Below are positions 1-8,604 of a DNA stretch of 46,523 bases, piece by piece; position 1 is the first letter of the stretch, and each line of letters opens with the position of its first letter. The notes beneath the pieces are model-generated. The model was given only the letters and a program-made list of their open reading frames with translations, searched no databases and was not told the origin of the DNA. The position numbers were made by a program, and so were the translations under genes. The stretch spans positions 1-46,523 of the forward strand of contig CAZRNR010000012.1 of assembly GCA_964601505.1 (NCBI GenBank), read 5' to 3'. This DNA is from DRWZ01 sp964601505. Lineage in GTDB: Bacteria; Calescibacteriota; Calescibacteriia; Calescibacteriales; Calescibacteriaceae.

Positions 1-2
1 CA

Positions 3-104
3 CTTCTGCTAACTTCTTTACAAGTTGTCCAGCAGAGTGCTAATGCTATGGTTGCGATAGCAAGACTTACTCCTCAGCTTGTGCTCCAGCTACTTGGAGG
101 CTAG
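3..104 (+). CDS. fliC: Flagellin, C-terminal fragment (5' end outside window)
   Basis: The frame is open from the window edge and ends in TAG at 102-104, giving 33 residues. The end resembles the C-terminal D0 helix of flagellins: a VVQQSANAMVAIA stretch followed by PQLVLQLLGG, matching the family pattern ILQQAGTAMLAQAN...PQNVLSLL. Flagellin forms the extracellular filament, and this helix lines its inner core. The other flagellar genes from 10.3 kb onward fit this reading. Only the tail is visible, so the identification rests on one short motif. The gene is cut by the window, not by a mutation. Confidence 0.7.
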   Translation, partial: LLLTSLQVVQQSANAMVAIARLTPQLVLQLLGG

Positions 105-112
105 TATTATTT

Positions 113-140
113 AAGGAGGGGATAAATATCTCCCCTCCTT
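113..140 (+). terminator. Hairpin after flagellin
   Basis: Perfect 10-bp arms (AAGGAGGGGA at 113-122 and TCCCCTCCTT at 131-140) enclose an 8-nt loop, nine bases after the flagellin stop. No clear T-run follows, so this is either a weak intrinsic terminator or a 3'-end stabiliser of the flagellin mRNA. The left arm resembles a ribosome binding site but lies too far from the ATG at 150 and would be sequestered in the stem. Confidence 0.55.
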
Positions 141-149
141 ACATACATA

Positions 150-1172
150 ATGAGTGAGGACGAGGTTAAAGCTATATGGGAAGGTCTCAAAGGTAGTCAA
201 ATCTTTGATGGGCAGAAGAGTATCTTCGTTGCATTCCCCGGAATAAAATCAAGGTTCGGACCAGATTTTCGGTCCGCAGTTCTATTCATAGATAACTTAA
301 AAGTTGAAGGAGATGTGGAATGTCATGTATTTTCCTCAGATTGGTTTAAACACCGACATAACTTAGATGATAATTTCTCATCTGTGAAAATCCATGTTGT
401 ATGGGAAGATGACATAGATACAGATATCATAACAATTTCTTTGAGTAAAATAAAATCTATCAACAGTTCAAAATCCTTTTTGTGCACTGAAAACACTGAG
501 GAAAAAAAGAGAGAAGAGTTAAAAAATCTTGCATATGTAAGATTTTTAAGGAAAGCAGAAAGGATAAGCGAGAGAATATCAGAAGTCGGAGACGAAAGAG
601 CACTGTTTGAGTTTACAGCGGAAGCTTTCGGTTATGAGAAATTTAGAAACACTCTTCTGTTATTTGCAAGAGAGTTCTCAGGGAAAATTATGGATATAGA
701 CGATGCTACGATTGCAGACATTGCATCAAATTTTCTTTCATCCTTCAGATTAATCAAAAGTCCTCCCACAAGACCCCAAAATGAACCAGAAAAGAGAATT
801 AAAAGTCTTGTACTTTTTTATAAGAAGAATCATCCTCTATCACAAAAGATACTTGAATTCTTTGATAAAAGGTATCCGTATAATCTTTGGCAGAGATCGT
901 TTTTGGTAAGCAATCTTGGACCAGGAAGATTTAGAACTGTTATGGCAAATGTTTTCATACCATATATCTTACTCTACAGGAACAAAGAAGAAGTTATTGA
1001 ATTTTTTTCATCTTTTCCACAGGAGGAGGATAACAGGATAATAAATTCTGGCTCAAAAATACTAAATATTATAAAAAAACTAAACATGGTAGAAGCGCAA
1101 GGACTAATTGAAATATTTAAATCAAGATGTTCAAGATACCTTTGCTACCTTTGCCGACTTAGAATAGAATAA
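150..1172 (+). CDS. DUF2851 family protein
   Basis: 340 residues. The N-terminal third carries the DUF2851 signature: a PG-x-GPDF segment (about 30-40), GDVECHV (54-60), SSDW followed by HRH (62-70) and HVVWEDD (82-88). This His/Asp-rich core looks like a metal or nuclease-type site, but no activity is established for the family as far as I know. The remainder is helical and charged, and the C-terminus has three clustered cysteines (CSRYLCYLC). It starts 10 bases after the flagellin hairpin with no obvious Shine-Dalgarno sequence. The next gene follows after 50 bases. Family assignment is good; function is unknown. Confidence 0.8.
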   Translation: MSEDEVKAIWEGLKGSQIFDGQKSIFVAFPGIKSRFGPDFRSAVLFIDNLKVEGDVECHVFSSDWFKHRHNLDDNFSSVKIHVVWEDDIDTDIITISLSKIKSINSSKSFLCTENTEEKKREELKNLAYVRFLRKAERISERISEVGDERALFEFTAEAFGYEKFRNTLLLFAREFSGKIMDIDDATIADIASNFLSSFRLIKSPPTRPQNEPEKRIKSLVLFYKKNHPLSQKILEFFDKRYPYNLWQRSFLVSNLGPGRFRTVMANVFIPYILLYRNKEEVIEFFSSFPQEEDNRIINSGSKILNIIKKLNMVEAQGLIEIFKSRCSRYLCYLCRLRIE

Positions 1173-1222
1173 CTTTTCCCTAATATTGATCATTTGATTT
1201 TCCTGCACTAAATTTTATCAAG

Positions 1223-2335
1223 ATGTTTGAGGTTTCAGAATTTTCTGATGCGCTGAATAGAAAGATTTCAAATCTGCTTTATGGTTTTCTCCAGATAGGA
1301 GAACTTAGGAACATAGATGAAGTTTTGCTAAAGATTGCTGAACTAACACAGAAACTTATAGAATGCGATAGGGTTTCCATATTTGTTTTTGATAAGAAAA
1401 AAGAAACTCTTTGGACAAAGGTAGCACAAGGAGTCGGAGGAAGGATAGAAGTTCCAAAAGATAAGGGTATAGTTGGATTTGTATTTATAAATTCAAAAGA
1501 GCTCATAATATCTGATCCATATTCTGATCCGAGGTTCAACAAAGAAATAGATAAAGCAACAGGATATACTACCAGAAACATTCTCGCAGTTCCACTTAGA
1601 ACCTATTCTGGAAATACGGTCGGGGTTCTTGAGTGTATAAACAAGCTTTCAGGGGATTTTCTAAACTCTGATATGGATTTTGCCAAAATACTTTCAGTTT
1701 ATGCTGCAAACTCAATTGAAAACGCACTGCTTTATGAGGAGATAAAAAGAGCCCAAGATGAGATTGTTTTCAGATTATCACTCGCTGCAGAGTTCAGAGA
1801 TGAGACAACATATAATCACCTCATTCGTATGGCGAACTACTCATTCGTCATAGCTCAGGAAATAAATCCTGATATCAAGTGGTGCGAAATGTTAAGACTT
1901 GCCGCACCTATGCACGATATAGGAAAACTTGGAATAAAAGATCAAATCCTCCTAAAACCAGCAAAACTCACAGAGGAAGAATTTGAAGAAATGAAAAAAC
2001 ATACAATATTTGGATATGAAATTTTAAAAGATTCAGATATAGATATCTTGAAAATAGCTTCAAATATAGCACTTTATCATCACGAAAAATATGATGGGAC
2101 TGGCTATCCATACGGTCTAAAAGGAGAAGAAATACCAATTGAAGCCAGAATAGTGGCTGTTGCAGATGTATTTGATGCACTAACTTCTGAAAGACCTTAT
2201 AAAAAAGCTCTCTCCGTAGAAGAAGCACTAAAGATAATAGAAGAAGGATCAGGAAAGCATTTTGATCCGAAAGTTGTTCAAGCTTTCAAAAGAGCTATTG
2301 ATAAAATTCTTATTATTAAGAAATCTTACGAATGA
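1223..2335 (+). CDS. GAF domain / HD-GYP phosphodiesterase
   Basis: 370 residues. Residues about 30-165 form a GAF sensory domain, linked by a helix to an HD-GYP domain. The HD pair is at 231-232 (MHDIGKLG) and the signature HHExxDGxGYP is complete at 286-296, so the metal site for cyclic-di-GMP hydrolysis looks intact. No membrane segment is present, so it should be cytosolic, sensing a small ligand through GAF and lowering cyclic-di-GMP. That would favour motility in this flagellated organism, which is inference. The stop overlaps the next start (ATGA), indicating co-transcription with the downstream surface protein. Confidence 0.92.
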   Translation: MFEVSEFSDALNRKISNLLYGFLQIGELRNIDEVLLKIAELTQKLIECDRVSIFVFDKKKETLWTKVAQGVGGRIEVPKDKGIVGFVFINSKELIISDPYSDPRFNKEIDKATGYTTRNILAVPLRTYSGNTVGVLECINKLSGDFLNSDMDFAKILSVYAANSIENALLYEEIKRAQDEIVFRLSLAAEFRDETTYNHLIRMANYSFVIAQEINPDIKWCEMLRLAAPMHDIGKLGIKDQILLKPAKLTEEEFEEMKKHTIFGYEILKDSDIDILKIASNIALYHHEKYDGTGYPYGLKGEEIPIEARIVAVADVFDALTSERPYKKALSVEEALKIIEEGSGKHFDPKVVQAFKRAIDKILIIKKSYE

Positions 2336-3840
2336 TACAAATTTTTAAATCTTCAATTTTATTTTCTCTGATATTCTCTCTCCTGCTACCGGAAATATCA
2401 GAGGGGGAAATATCTTGTGTAAGCTGTAATCAAGACTTCTGCTCATCTATAACTCAAATAGGTTCCGTCTCTGGAAGTAAAATATACTCTACCGAAATAA
2501 CGATATCTTGCAAAAACTGTGCGGGAAACACAATGAGAATAGCCTTTGATGATTCCTATGGCAAAAGGTATATCAAAGAAGAACAGATAAACCAAGATGG
2601 AGAAATAAACTATAAGCTTGATCTCCAGAACTTTTTTATTTCGGATGGGGTTATTCTTATCTCATTTGAGTTATCTTCTACAGGAACATCAGGATATACA
2701 GTAATATCTGAATTAAGCTGCCAGCTCATCTATGACGATTATCCCAAAGCTCCATCCGGGATTCAAGCTATCCCAAAAGAATCAGCTTTCTCTGTAAGAT
2801 GGAATAAACATATAGATAGAGATATCAACAAATTCCGACTTTATTTTGGTTTCCCTGAATCATGCTCTTCTGAAAATATTGAAACATCGACCTATGAAGT
2901 GAGCATAACATATGTTTCCGGAGAGAAAGTAAAAAACGGAGCGAAATACTGTGGATTTGTACAAGCTATAGACAATGGAGGTAAAATATCTCCAAACTCT
3001 GAAACATTTTATGTAATTCCAGCAAAAACTTTTAAATTCACAGAGGCCGAAGAATTCGGTTGCATCATAGCGAATATCTTTGGTGAGTCCAAAATAACCT
3101 ATTACCTAAGAGCTATCAGAGACTTGCTTTTAAAAATTCCAGGTGGGAAATTTTTAGTCAGGGCTTACTATAGGTTATCTCATTACATCATAAAAGCTTT
3201 TAGAAAAGAAGCATTTGCATACGACAGTATTGCTTTTATCGGAGCTGGAATAACAACTTTTAATAAACTTGGAATATTTCAAGGACAAAACCTATTCCAG
3301 CTGGCTTATGGGAAAAAAATAATATTAGCTGACATTTTAATAGGCAGGAAAATAATAAATCAGGTTCCAATTTTTATATCATTCAGGTTAAATCCATCTA
3401 TTCTTCAAGGAAAAAGGCTTATCTTTTCAGATTCAGGGGAAATCATTGCAACTGATGAAAAATTCTCAACACTTATTATTATGCCCTCAAGCATTGGACC
3501 AACCTTATTTCTTGATTTTTTGGAAGAGCAGATATTTGTTCCCAATCTTGGAATTTTCTTCTCTGGTTATTTCGTATTTGAAAGCTATCCAGACAGCTCA
3601 AAAATTGGGGCAGTCTTCGGTCCATCCTTATCATTCGGTGCGAACATACTACTTGATCCTTTAGATAGAAGATCTGAATCTATTGCTAAATCAGAATACG
3701 GCATAGAAAATTCTTATCTTTTTGTAAACGGAACATTTTCTACCATAAATCTTATCAGAAGAGGTCTCTCATTGAAGAGATCAAATTATTTTGATTTTTC
3801 TTCTTTTTATATTTCCGGTGGAGTTTCATTCTGCTTTTGA
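2332..3840 (+). CDS. Exported protein: FnIII-like domain, CFI-box-like segment, probable outer-membrane barrel
   Basis: 502 residues. Residues 1-25 are a signal peptide. A Cys-rich region (CVSCNQDFC, CKNC) follows. About 138-230 looks like a fibronectin type III fold (YPKAPSG..., SVRWNKH). About 240-290 resembles the CFI-box: GCIIA in place of GCFIATAAYG, then RAIRDLLLKIPGGKFLVRAYY. The last 200 residues alternate polar and hydrophobic and end in Phe (GGVSFCF), as outer-membrane beta-barrels do. This order (Ig-like, CFI-box, barrel) occurs in surface proteins of diderm bacteria, from memory. Function is unknown. The ATG overlaps the HD-GYP stop; the 3' end overlaps the convergent thioredoxin gene by 15 bp. 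Confidence 0.65.
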   Translation: MIQIFKSSILFSLIFSLLLPEISEGEISCVSCNQDFCSSITQIGSVSGSKIYSTEITISCKNCAGNTMRIAFDDSYGKRYIKEEQINQDGEINYKLDLQNFFISDGVILISFELSSTGTSGYTVISELSCQLIYDDYPKAPSGIQAIPKESAFSVRWNKHIDRDINKFRLYFGFPESCSSENIETSTYEVSITYVSGEKVKNGAKYCGFVQAIDNGGKISPNSETFYVIPAKTFKFTEAEEFGCIIANIFGESKITYYLRAIRDLLLKIPGGKFLVRAYYRLSHYIIKAFRKEAFAYDSIAFIGAGITTFNKLGIFQGQNLFQLAYGKKIILADILIGRKIINQVPIFISFRLNPSILQGKRLIFSDSGEIIATDEKFSTLIIMPSSIGPTLFLDFLEEQIFVPNLGIFFSGYFVFESYPDSSKIGAVFGPSLSFGANILLDPLDRRSESIAKSEYGIENSYLFVNGTFSTINLIRRGLSLKRSNYFDFSSFYISGGVSFCF

Positions 3841-4329
3841 TAACTGAAAAGATTTTAGGACTTCCCTTATTTCTATTGGACCTATAAACTTTTTCACTAT
3901 TTTGTGATCATAAATAACAAATGTCTCTGGGACACCAGTGACTCCATAATCAAGGGAAATCTGTCCGCTGTCGTAGGCTATAAAATCATAAGGGTTAAGC
4001 TCCCTCAGGTATTCTTTTACTCTCTCCTTAGAATCATTGAAAACCACACCAATTACAAAGACATCAGCTGACTTAAGTTGTAAAAGCTTTTTTCTCTCCG
4101 ACGAACATTCATTACACCATGATGCAAAAAAATTTATAACGATTTTTTTGTTTGATATATCCGAAATCATCTTTTTTTTACCATCATTAACATCCTGAAT
4201 CTCAAAATCAGGTGGAACTTTACCAATCAATGTAGAATTCTCAAAGAGCCTTTTTGGACGGAATAAACTTGGGAAAAATAAAATCAAAACAGCCAAACCA
4301 CTTAAAAGGCCTATGATCAATCTCTTCAC
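3826..4329 (-). CDS. TlpA/CcmG-like membrane-anchored thioredoxin
   Basis: 167 residues with GTG start. An N-terminal hydrophobic anchor (5-23) places the domain in the periplasm. The fold begins with PPDFEI, then FFASWCNEC gives the redox pair Cys72-x-x-Cys75, and GVTGVPETFVI supplies the cis-Pro loop, typical of the AhpC/TSA-thioredoxin branch (TlpA, ResA, CcmG/DsbE). The role would be reducing periplasmic disulfides, perhaps apocytochrome c haem-binding cysteines. No Ccm genes are nearby, so CcmG specifically is not proven. A DsbB oxidase lies 1.1 kb away on the other strand. Confidence 0.82.
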   Translation of the reverse strand: MKRLIIGLLSGLAVLILFFPSLFRPKRLFENSTLIGKVPPDFEIQDVNDGKKKMISDISNKKIVINFFASWCNECSSERKKLLQLKSADVFVIGVVFNDSKERVKEYLRELNPYDFIAYDSGQISLDYGVTGVPETFVIYDHKIVKKFIGPIEIREVLKSFQLSKAE

Positions 4330-4415
4330 ATATTTTTATTTTATCTTCTTAGGATTCCATTTCAGAAATTTTGAAAAGCTCAAATAATTTAAGGATAAGG
4401 ATTAACTATTGAGTT

Positions 4416-5471
4416 ATGGAATCTCAAGAGGGACAAAGAGAAAAAATAACCGAAGAGCTTCCAACTGTTGAATACACAACCTCAAAAGGTAGAAAAATAA
4501 TCCGTTTATCGGTCAATACACTACCAAGACTGTTCAATAGCATATATGTAGTATTCCTTGATGATAAAGTTTTCCTGATAGATTTCGGATTTTCTGTAAG
4601 ACCTGATGGATTTTTTGAGAAATTTCAAAAAGTTAGAGAAAAGTATTCAGTTGGAATAGAAGAAATATACGGGGTAATAATAACACACGCACATATTGAC
4701 CACTTTGGCGGGTTATACAATCTGTTAAAGGTGAATCCAAAAATAAAGGTTTTTGTTCATGAGATAGACTCAAAAGCTGTTGAAAGATTTGAAGAAACAT
4801 TCATATATGCAAAACACTACTTTAATATATTTTTACGAAGAGCTGGATTAGATGATGAGGGAGTAAAAACTTACATGTCAATGTATTCCGCTACAAAAGA
4901 GTTTCTTAAATCCGTAAAAGTATCAAAACCCCTAAAAGATATGGAAAAATTAGAGGATTTTTTAGTCATTCACACTCCAGGGCATAGTCCAGGGCACATA
5001 TGTCTGATACTAGATGATGTAATTTTCACAGGAGATCATATACTTCCTTATATAACTCCACATCAATTTCCCGAAAGCATAATGAAATATACAGGAACAG
5101 GACATTACCTTGAATCCCTTGAGAAAATCCAAAAAATTGTTTTGGATAGAAAAATATCGTATGGACTCCCGGCGCATTACACAATAATAGAAGATGTATA
5201 CAAGAGGGCAGAAGAAATAAAACAGCATCACTTCAGAAGATTAAGAGAGATATTGACAATATGTAAGGAACCAAAGACTATGGTTGAAATAACACATTCT
5301 CTTTTTCCTGATAAAAAGGGATATCAATTCATATTAGCTCTTGATGAGGTTGGAGCACATGTTGAATACTTATGGGATAGAGGATACCTTTCTATAAAGA
5401 ATGTTCATGAGTTCGTAGAAAATGATGATGTTGATGCATATTGGATTACAGCGAGGGAAAAATTTGATTAA
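4416..5471 (+). CDS. MBL-fold metallo-hydrolase with C-terminal winged helix
   Basis: 351 residues. The zinc motif HxHxDH is complete at 91-96 (HAHIDH), TPGH places a metal His at 190, TGDH the bridging Asp near 207, and PAH another His near 253. The last about 80 residues resemble the small winged-helix domain of LACTB2-like enzymes. This suggests a hydrolase of the glyoxalase II/LACTB2 group; the substrate cannot be told from sequence. There is no signal peptide, so it is cytosolic. The dsbB gene starts two bases after its stop, suggesting one transcript. Confidence 0.85.
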   Translation: MESQEGQREKITEELPTVEYTTSKGRKIIRLSVNTLPRLFNSIYVVFLDDKVFLIDFGFSVRPDGFFEKFQKVREKYSVGIEEIYGVIITHAHIDHFGGLYNLLKVNPKIKVFVHEIDSKAVERFEETFIYAKHYFNIFLRRAGLDDEGVKTYMSMYSATKEFLKSVKVSKPLKDMEKLEDFLVIHTPGHSPGHICLILDDVIFTGDHILPYITPHQFPESIMKYTGTGHYLESLEKIQKIVLDRKISYGLPAHYTIIEDVYKRAEEIKQHHFRRLREILTICKEPKTMVEITHSLFPDKKGYQFILALDEVGAHVEYLWDRGYLSIKNVHEFVENDDVDAYWITAREKFD

Positions 5472-5473
5472 AT

Positions 5474-5878
5474 ATGCTTCCAAAAAAAGCAACTGATAAA
5501 ACAATTCTCTCAATAATAATACTTTCGTTTCTAAGTTTAGCTGGAAGCTTTTATACAGAATTTTATAAATACCCACCATGCTCTCTATGCCTGACAATAA
5601 GATACAGTATGATAGCAATATTACTCATAGCTTTGCTCAGCATACTTTCAAGAAAAATAAAATTTATTCTTATTCTACCTATTACCATATCACTTTGGGC
5701 AGATCTGAAATTAATAAAACACGAAATGCTCTCATCAGAAAGTAATTTATGCGAAGGAAACATATGCCAAACTCCAGAATTCCTAGGAATAAGATTGTCA
5801 ATATGGGCACTACTAATAATATTATCAATAATTACAATTCTACTTCTTGATATCATAAGGAAATTGAAGAAACAGTAA
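5474..5878 (+). CDS. dsbB: Disulfide bond formation protein DsbB/BdbC family
   Basis: 134 residues with four hydrophobic segments. The first periplasmic loop side has Cys36-Ser-Leu-Cys39 followed by the family Arg (CLTIRY), and the second loop carries Cys93 and Cys98 (CEGNIC). These are the two redox pairs that pass electrons from a DsbA-type partner to quinone. It is shorter than proteobacterial DsbB and closer to the BdbC type. No DsbA is present in the window. The stop overlaps the next gene's ATG by one base (TAATG). Confidence 0.87.
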   Translation: MLPKKATDKTILSIIILSFLSLAGSFYTEFYKYPPCSLCLTIRYSMIAILLIALLSILSRKIKFILILPITISLWADLKLIKHEMLSSESNLCEGNICQTPEFLGIRLSIWALLIILSIITILLLDIIRKLKKQ

Positions 5879-6879
5879 TGAGAAAAAAAGTTCTGATAAT
5901 AAGGTTAAGCTCACTTGGAGATGTAGTTCTCTCAACAAGCGTCCCAAGAGTTCTAAAAGATAAATTTGATATATACTTCCTCACTAAAAAAGAATTCTCC
6001 CAAATACTTGAAGATATCCCTTACATAAATATCTTGAGTTTCAATGGAACATCAGACCTATTAAGATTGATAAAAACTATTAGAAATATAAATCCAGACT
6101 ATATATTAGATCTGCAAGGAAAAATTTTGACATTCATTATAAGGAAAACATTTGATCCTTCCGGGAAAAAAACTTTCATCTGGGACTCACAAAGGTTTGA
6201 AAGAAGAAAAGCCATTTTTCTCAAAAATTTCTCATCTGTAAAACATATGATTTTCAGGTTTTTAGAACCAGCTATACTTATCTTAGAAAAAGAAGGTATA
6301 AGACTTAATATCAATTCACAAGAAGATATATTGCCCAAAATTTTTCCTCCACAAAGGCCAGAAAAAGATGATATAATTAGGCTTGTAAATACTGTTGTCG
6401 TGGCACCTGAATCAAGATGGAAAACAAAAACATGGAATTTTTCAGAATGTAATAAATTTATAGAATATCTTGAAAGGAATGGATTCAATGTCGTTGTAGT
6501 CGGTAAAGACTCCAAAAATTCAGAAATTTTTTCAGGATCAGTAAAGCTTTTTGGGAATATATCTCTGCGAGATCTGAAATATATAGTGAGTAAAGCTCTA
6601 TGCGTTGTATCAGTAGATTCAGCGATATCTCATATATCATCTGCCCTTCGAGTTCCCACGATTTCCGTTTTTACATCATCTGACCCCCAGATGGGATTTT
6701 ATCCAACAGGATCAAGAGTTGTTATGAGAGAAAATCTAAGATGCCGACCATGCTCTCTACACGGCAGAGATAAATGTCCAGCTGGACACTGGTTATGCAC
6801 TTTTGTAGACCACAGAAAAGTATCAGAAATTTTCTTTGAAGTTTTGAGAAAATCAGAAATAAACAAAAAGGAAAACTGA
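5878..6879 (+). CDS. Glycosyltransferase family 9 (heptosyltransferase type)
   Basis: 333 residues. The start RKKVLIIRLSSLGDVVLSTSV is the family 9 opening with the SxGD motif. The C-terminal half has VVVAPESRWKTKTW and the donor-site region VSVDSAISHISSAL, then CRPCSLHGRDKCPAGHWLC. These enzymes transfer ADP-heptose onto the lipopolysaccharide core at the inner membrane's cytoplasmic face. The acceptor position cannot be assigned. A second family 9 enzyme at 26.2-27.2 kb shares the same Cys-rich C-terminal motif. Translationally coupled to dsbB. Confidence 0.88.
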   Translation: MRKKVLIIRLSSLGDVVLSTSVPRVLKDKFDIYFLTKKEFSQILEDIPYINILSFNGTSDLLRLIKTIRNINPDYILDLQGKILTFIIRKTFDPSGKKTFIWDSQRFERRKAIFLKNFSSVKHMIFRFLEPAILILEKEGIRLNINSQEDILPKIFPPQRPEKDDIIRLVNTVVVAPESRWKTKTWNFSECNKFIEYLERNGFNVVVVGKDSKNSEIFSGSVKLFGNISLRDLKYIVSKALCVVSVDSAISHISSALRVPTISVFTSSDPQMGFYPTGSRVVMRENLRCRPCSLHGRDKCPAGHWLCTFVDHRKVSEIFFEVLRKSEINKKEN

Positions 6880-6898
6880 AAACACTATTCAGAAACTC

Positions 6899-7792
6899 AT
6901 GGATGTGGCCTTTTTAGGGCTTGGAAATCTCGGAAGAGCAATAGCAAGAAGAATAAAAAATGTCTTTGGTGATAAGATAAACCTTTATGTATGGTCAAGA
7001 AATTATGCCAAAGTTGAAAACTTCTCATCTGAAACACTTTCCATACCATTAAGGAACCTCTCCTCTATTCCCGGAGATGTTGAAATCATTTTCATGTGCT
7101 TATTCGATAGTGGAGCAGTTCAATCTGTTCTGGAGAAAATCAATAGTGAGGGAAAAATAATAGTAGATTTTACAACAAATCATCCAGATAAAGCAATAGA
7201 ATTCTCCAAAACTTTAAGAGAAAGAGGTGGCACGTATATAGAATCTCCTGTTTTAGGTAGTGTTATTCCAGCTACTGAAGGGAAATTGACAACCCTGGTT
7301 GCTGGAGAAGAAATTGCATACAGAAGAATTGAAGATTTCATAAAGGCAATATCCTCAAAAATATTTTATTTTGGTAATAATATACCGATCGCATCAAAGT
7401 TCAAACTTGTGAATAATCTTGTGCTTGGAGGATTTATGGCTGTAATCTCCGAAGCTCTGGCTATTGGGGAAAAGCTAAATCTCCCTAATGATACTCTAAT
7501 TGATGTTCTCTCGCATGGTGCTGGTAGATCTTCCATTTTAGAAGCAAAAAGATCAAAACTTCTCAACAAAGATTTCTCTCCTCATTTTTCAATTTCACTA
7601 ATAAGAAAAGACCTTGACTATCTCAAAGATATAGCATCCTTAGGAAATCTGAGTTCTAAGATGTTTCTATCACTACAATTATATGATTTGTATGATAAAG
7701 CAAGAGAAAAAGGATTAGCTCAACTTGATTTTTCATCAATATACCTTATGTTCAAAAAGATTCTGAATGAATGTGAAAAGCAAGAACAATAA
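6899..7792 (+). CDS. NAD(P)-dependent beta-hydroxyacid dehydrogenase family
   Basis: 297 residues. The Rossmann motif GLGNLGRAIA is at 7-16; substrate-binding SPVLGS lies at 116-121 where the family has SG/DxPVSGG; the catalytic Lys169 sits in FKLVNN, followed by the usual long helix. This is the 3-hydroxyisobutyrate/tartronate semialdehyde reductase/GLYR1 superfamily. The SPVLGS variant is closer to the GLYR-type succinic semialdehyde/glyoxylate reductases, but the substrate is uncertain. It lies 19 bp after the glycosyltransferase and 9 bp before the NAD kinase. Confidence 0.83.
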   Translation: MDVAFLGLGNLGRAIARRIKNVFGDKINLYVWSRNYAKVENFSSETLSIPLRNLSSIPGDVEIIFMCLFDSGAVQSVLEKINSEGKIIVDFTTNHPDKAIEFSKTLRERGGTYIESPVLGSVIPATEGKLTTLVAGEEIAYRRIEDFIKAISSKIFYFGNNIPIASKFKLVNNLVLGGFMAVISEALAIGEKLNLPNDTLIDVLSHGAGRSSILEAKRSKLLNKDFSPHFSISLIRKDLDYLKDIASLGNLSSKMFLSLQLYDLYDKAREKGLAQLDFSSIYLMFKKILNECEKQEQ

Positions 7793-7801
7793 CTATAAAA
7801 A

Positions 7802-8590
7802 ATGAAAATGAAATTAGAAAGAGTTCTTATATCAACCAAGCCAGACATAGATCATAGAAAGATATCTGAGATTGTAAAATTACTTCGCTCTAAAAATATT
7901 TCTGTTTTCTCACTTCAGAGCTTACCGAATGTTCCGGAATTCAAAAATCAAAAATTAGATTTAGTTTTCGTTTTCGGTGGAGATGGAGCAATTTTAAGAA
8001 CATTAGAAAAAATAGTGAAACTTCCAAAAATTCCGCCCATCGTAGGTGTAAATATGGGTAAAGTCGGATTCCTTACCTTTGGTGAAAGTGACGTTGAAAA
8101 TATAATAGAAAAACTTAAAAAAGATGAATACATCGTAAATAGGAAAAGGTTGATGCAAATCTCAGATACAAAGGTATTCGCTCTAAACGATATCGTAATA
8201 AAATGCTCAGATCTTTGTGATTTTGAAATAAAAATAGATGAACATGATAACTTCAAAGTAAGAGCAGATGGAGTCATCGTCTCTTCGCAAACTGGTTCAA
8301 CTGCATATAATCTCTCCACTGGTGGACCATTGGTTATACCAGATATCGAACTTTTTATCATATCCTTCATAGCACCATTTTCTCTATCCGCAAGATCCGT
8401 TATCATCTCACCTAAAAGAAAAATAAAAATTACATCAAAAAAACTTTGCAATTTATATTCAGATGGAAACTTAATATCGAATGTCAAATATATAGAAGTG
8501 AAATATTCAAAAAAAACTATTGATATCTTAAGAGAACCTTCTTTCAGTTTTTTTAAAACATTAAAGAAAAAACTTGAATTGCTCTTTTGA
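7802..8590 (+). CDS. nadK: NAD kinase
   Basis: 262 residues. The signature GGDG at 59-62, GVNMGKVGFLT at 82-92, the Asn-Asp pair at 129-130 and TGSTAYNLSTGGP at 164-176 are all present, so it should phosphorylate NAD to NADP in the cytosol. Length is normal. It follows an NAD(P)-dependent dehydrogenase gene, probably on the same transcript. The 3' end converges with the RNase HII-like gene, 14 bp away. Confidence 0.93.
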   Translation: MKMKLERVLISTKPDIDHRKISEIVKLLRSKNISVFSLQSLPNVPEFKNQKLDLVFVFGGDGAILRTLEKIVKLPKIPPIVGVNMGKVGFLTFGESDVENIIEKLKKDEYIVNRKRLMQISDTKVFALNDIVIKCSDLCDFEIKIDEHDNFKVRADGVIVSSQTGSTAYNLSTGGPLVIPDIELFIISFIAPFSLSARSVIISPKRKIKITSKKLCNLYSDGNLISNVKYIEVKYSKKTIDILREPSFSFFKTLKKKLELLF

Positions 8591-8604
8591 GTTAAAATCG
8601 TAGA

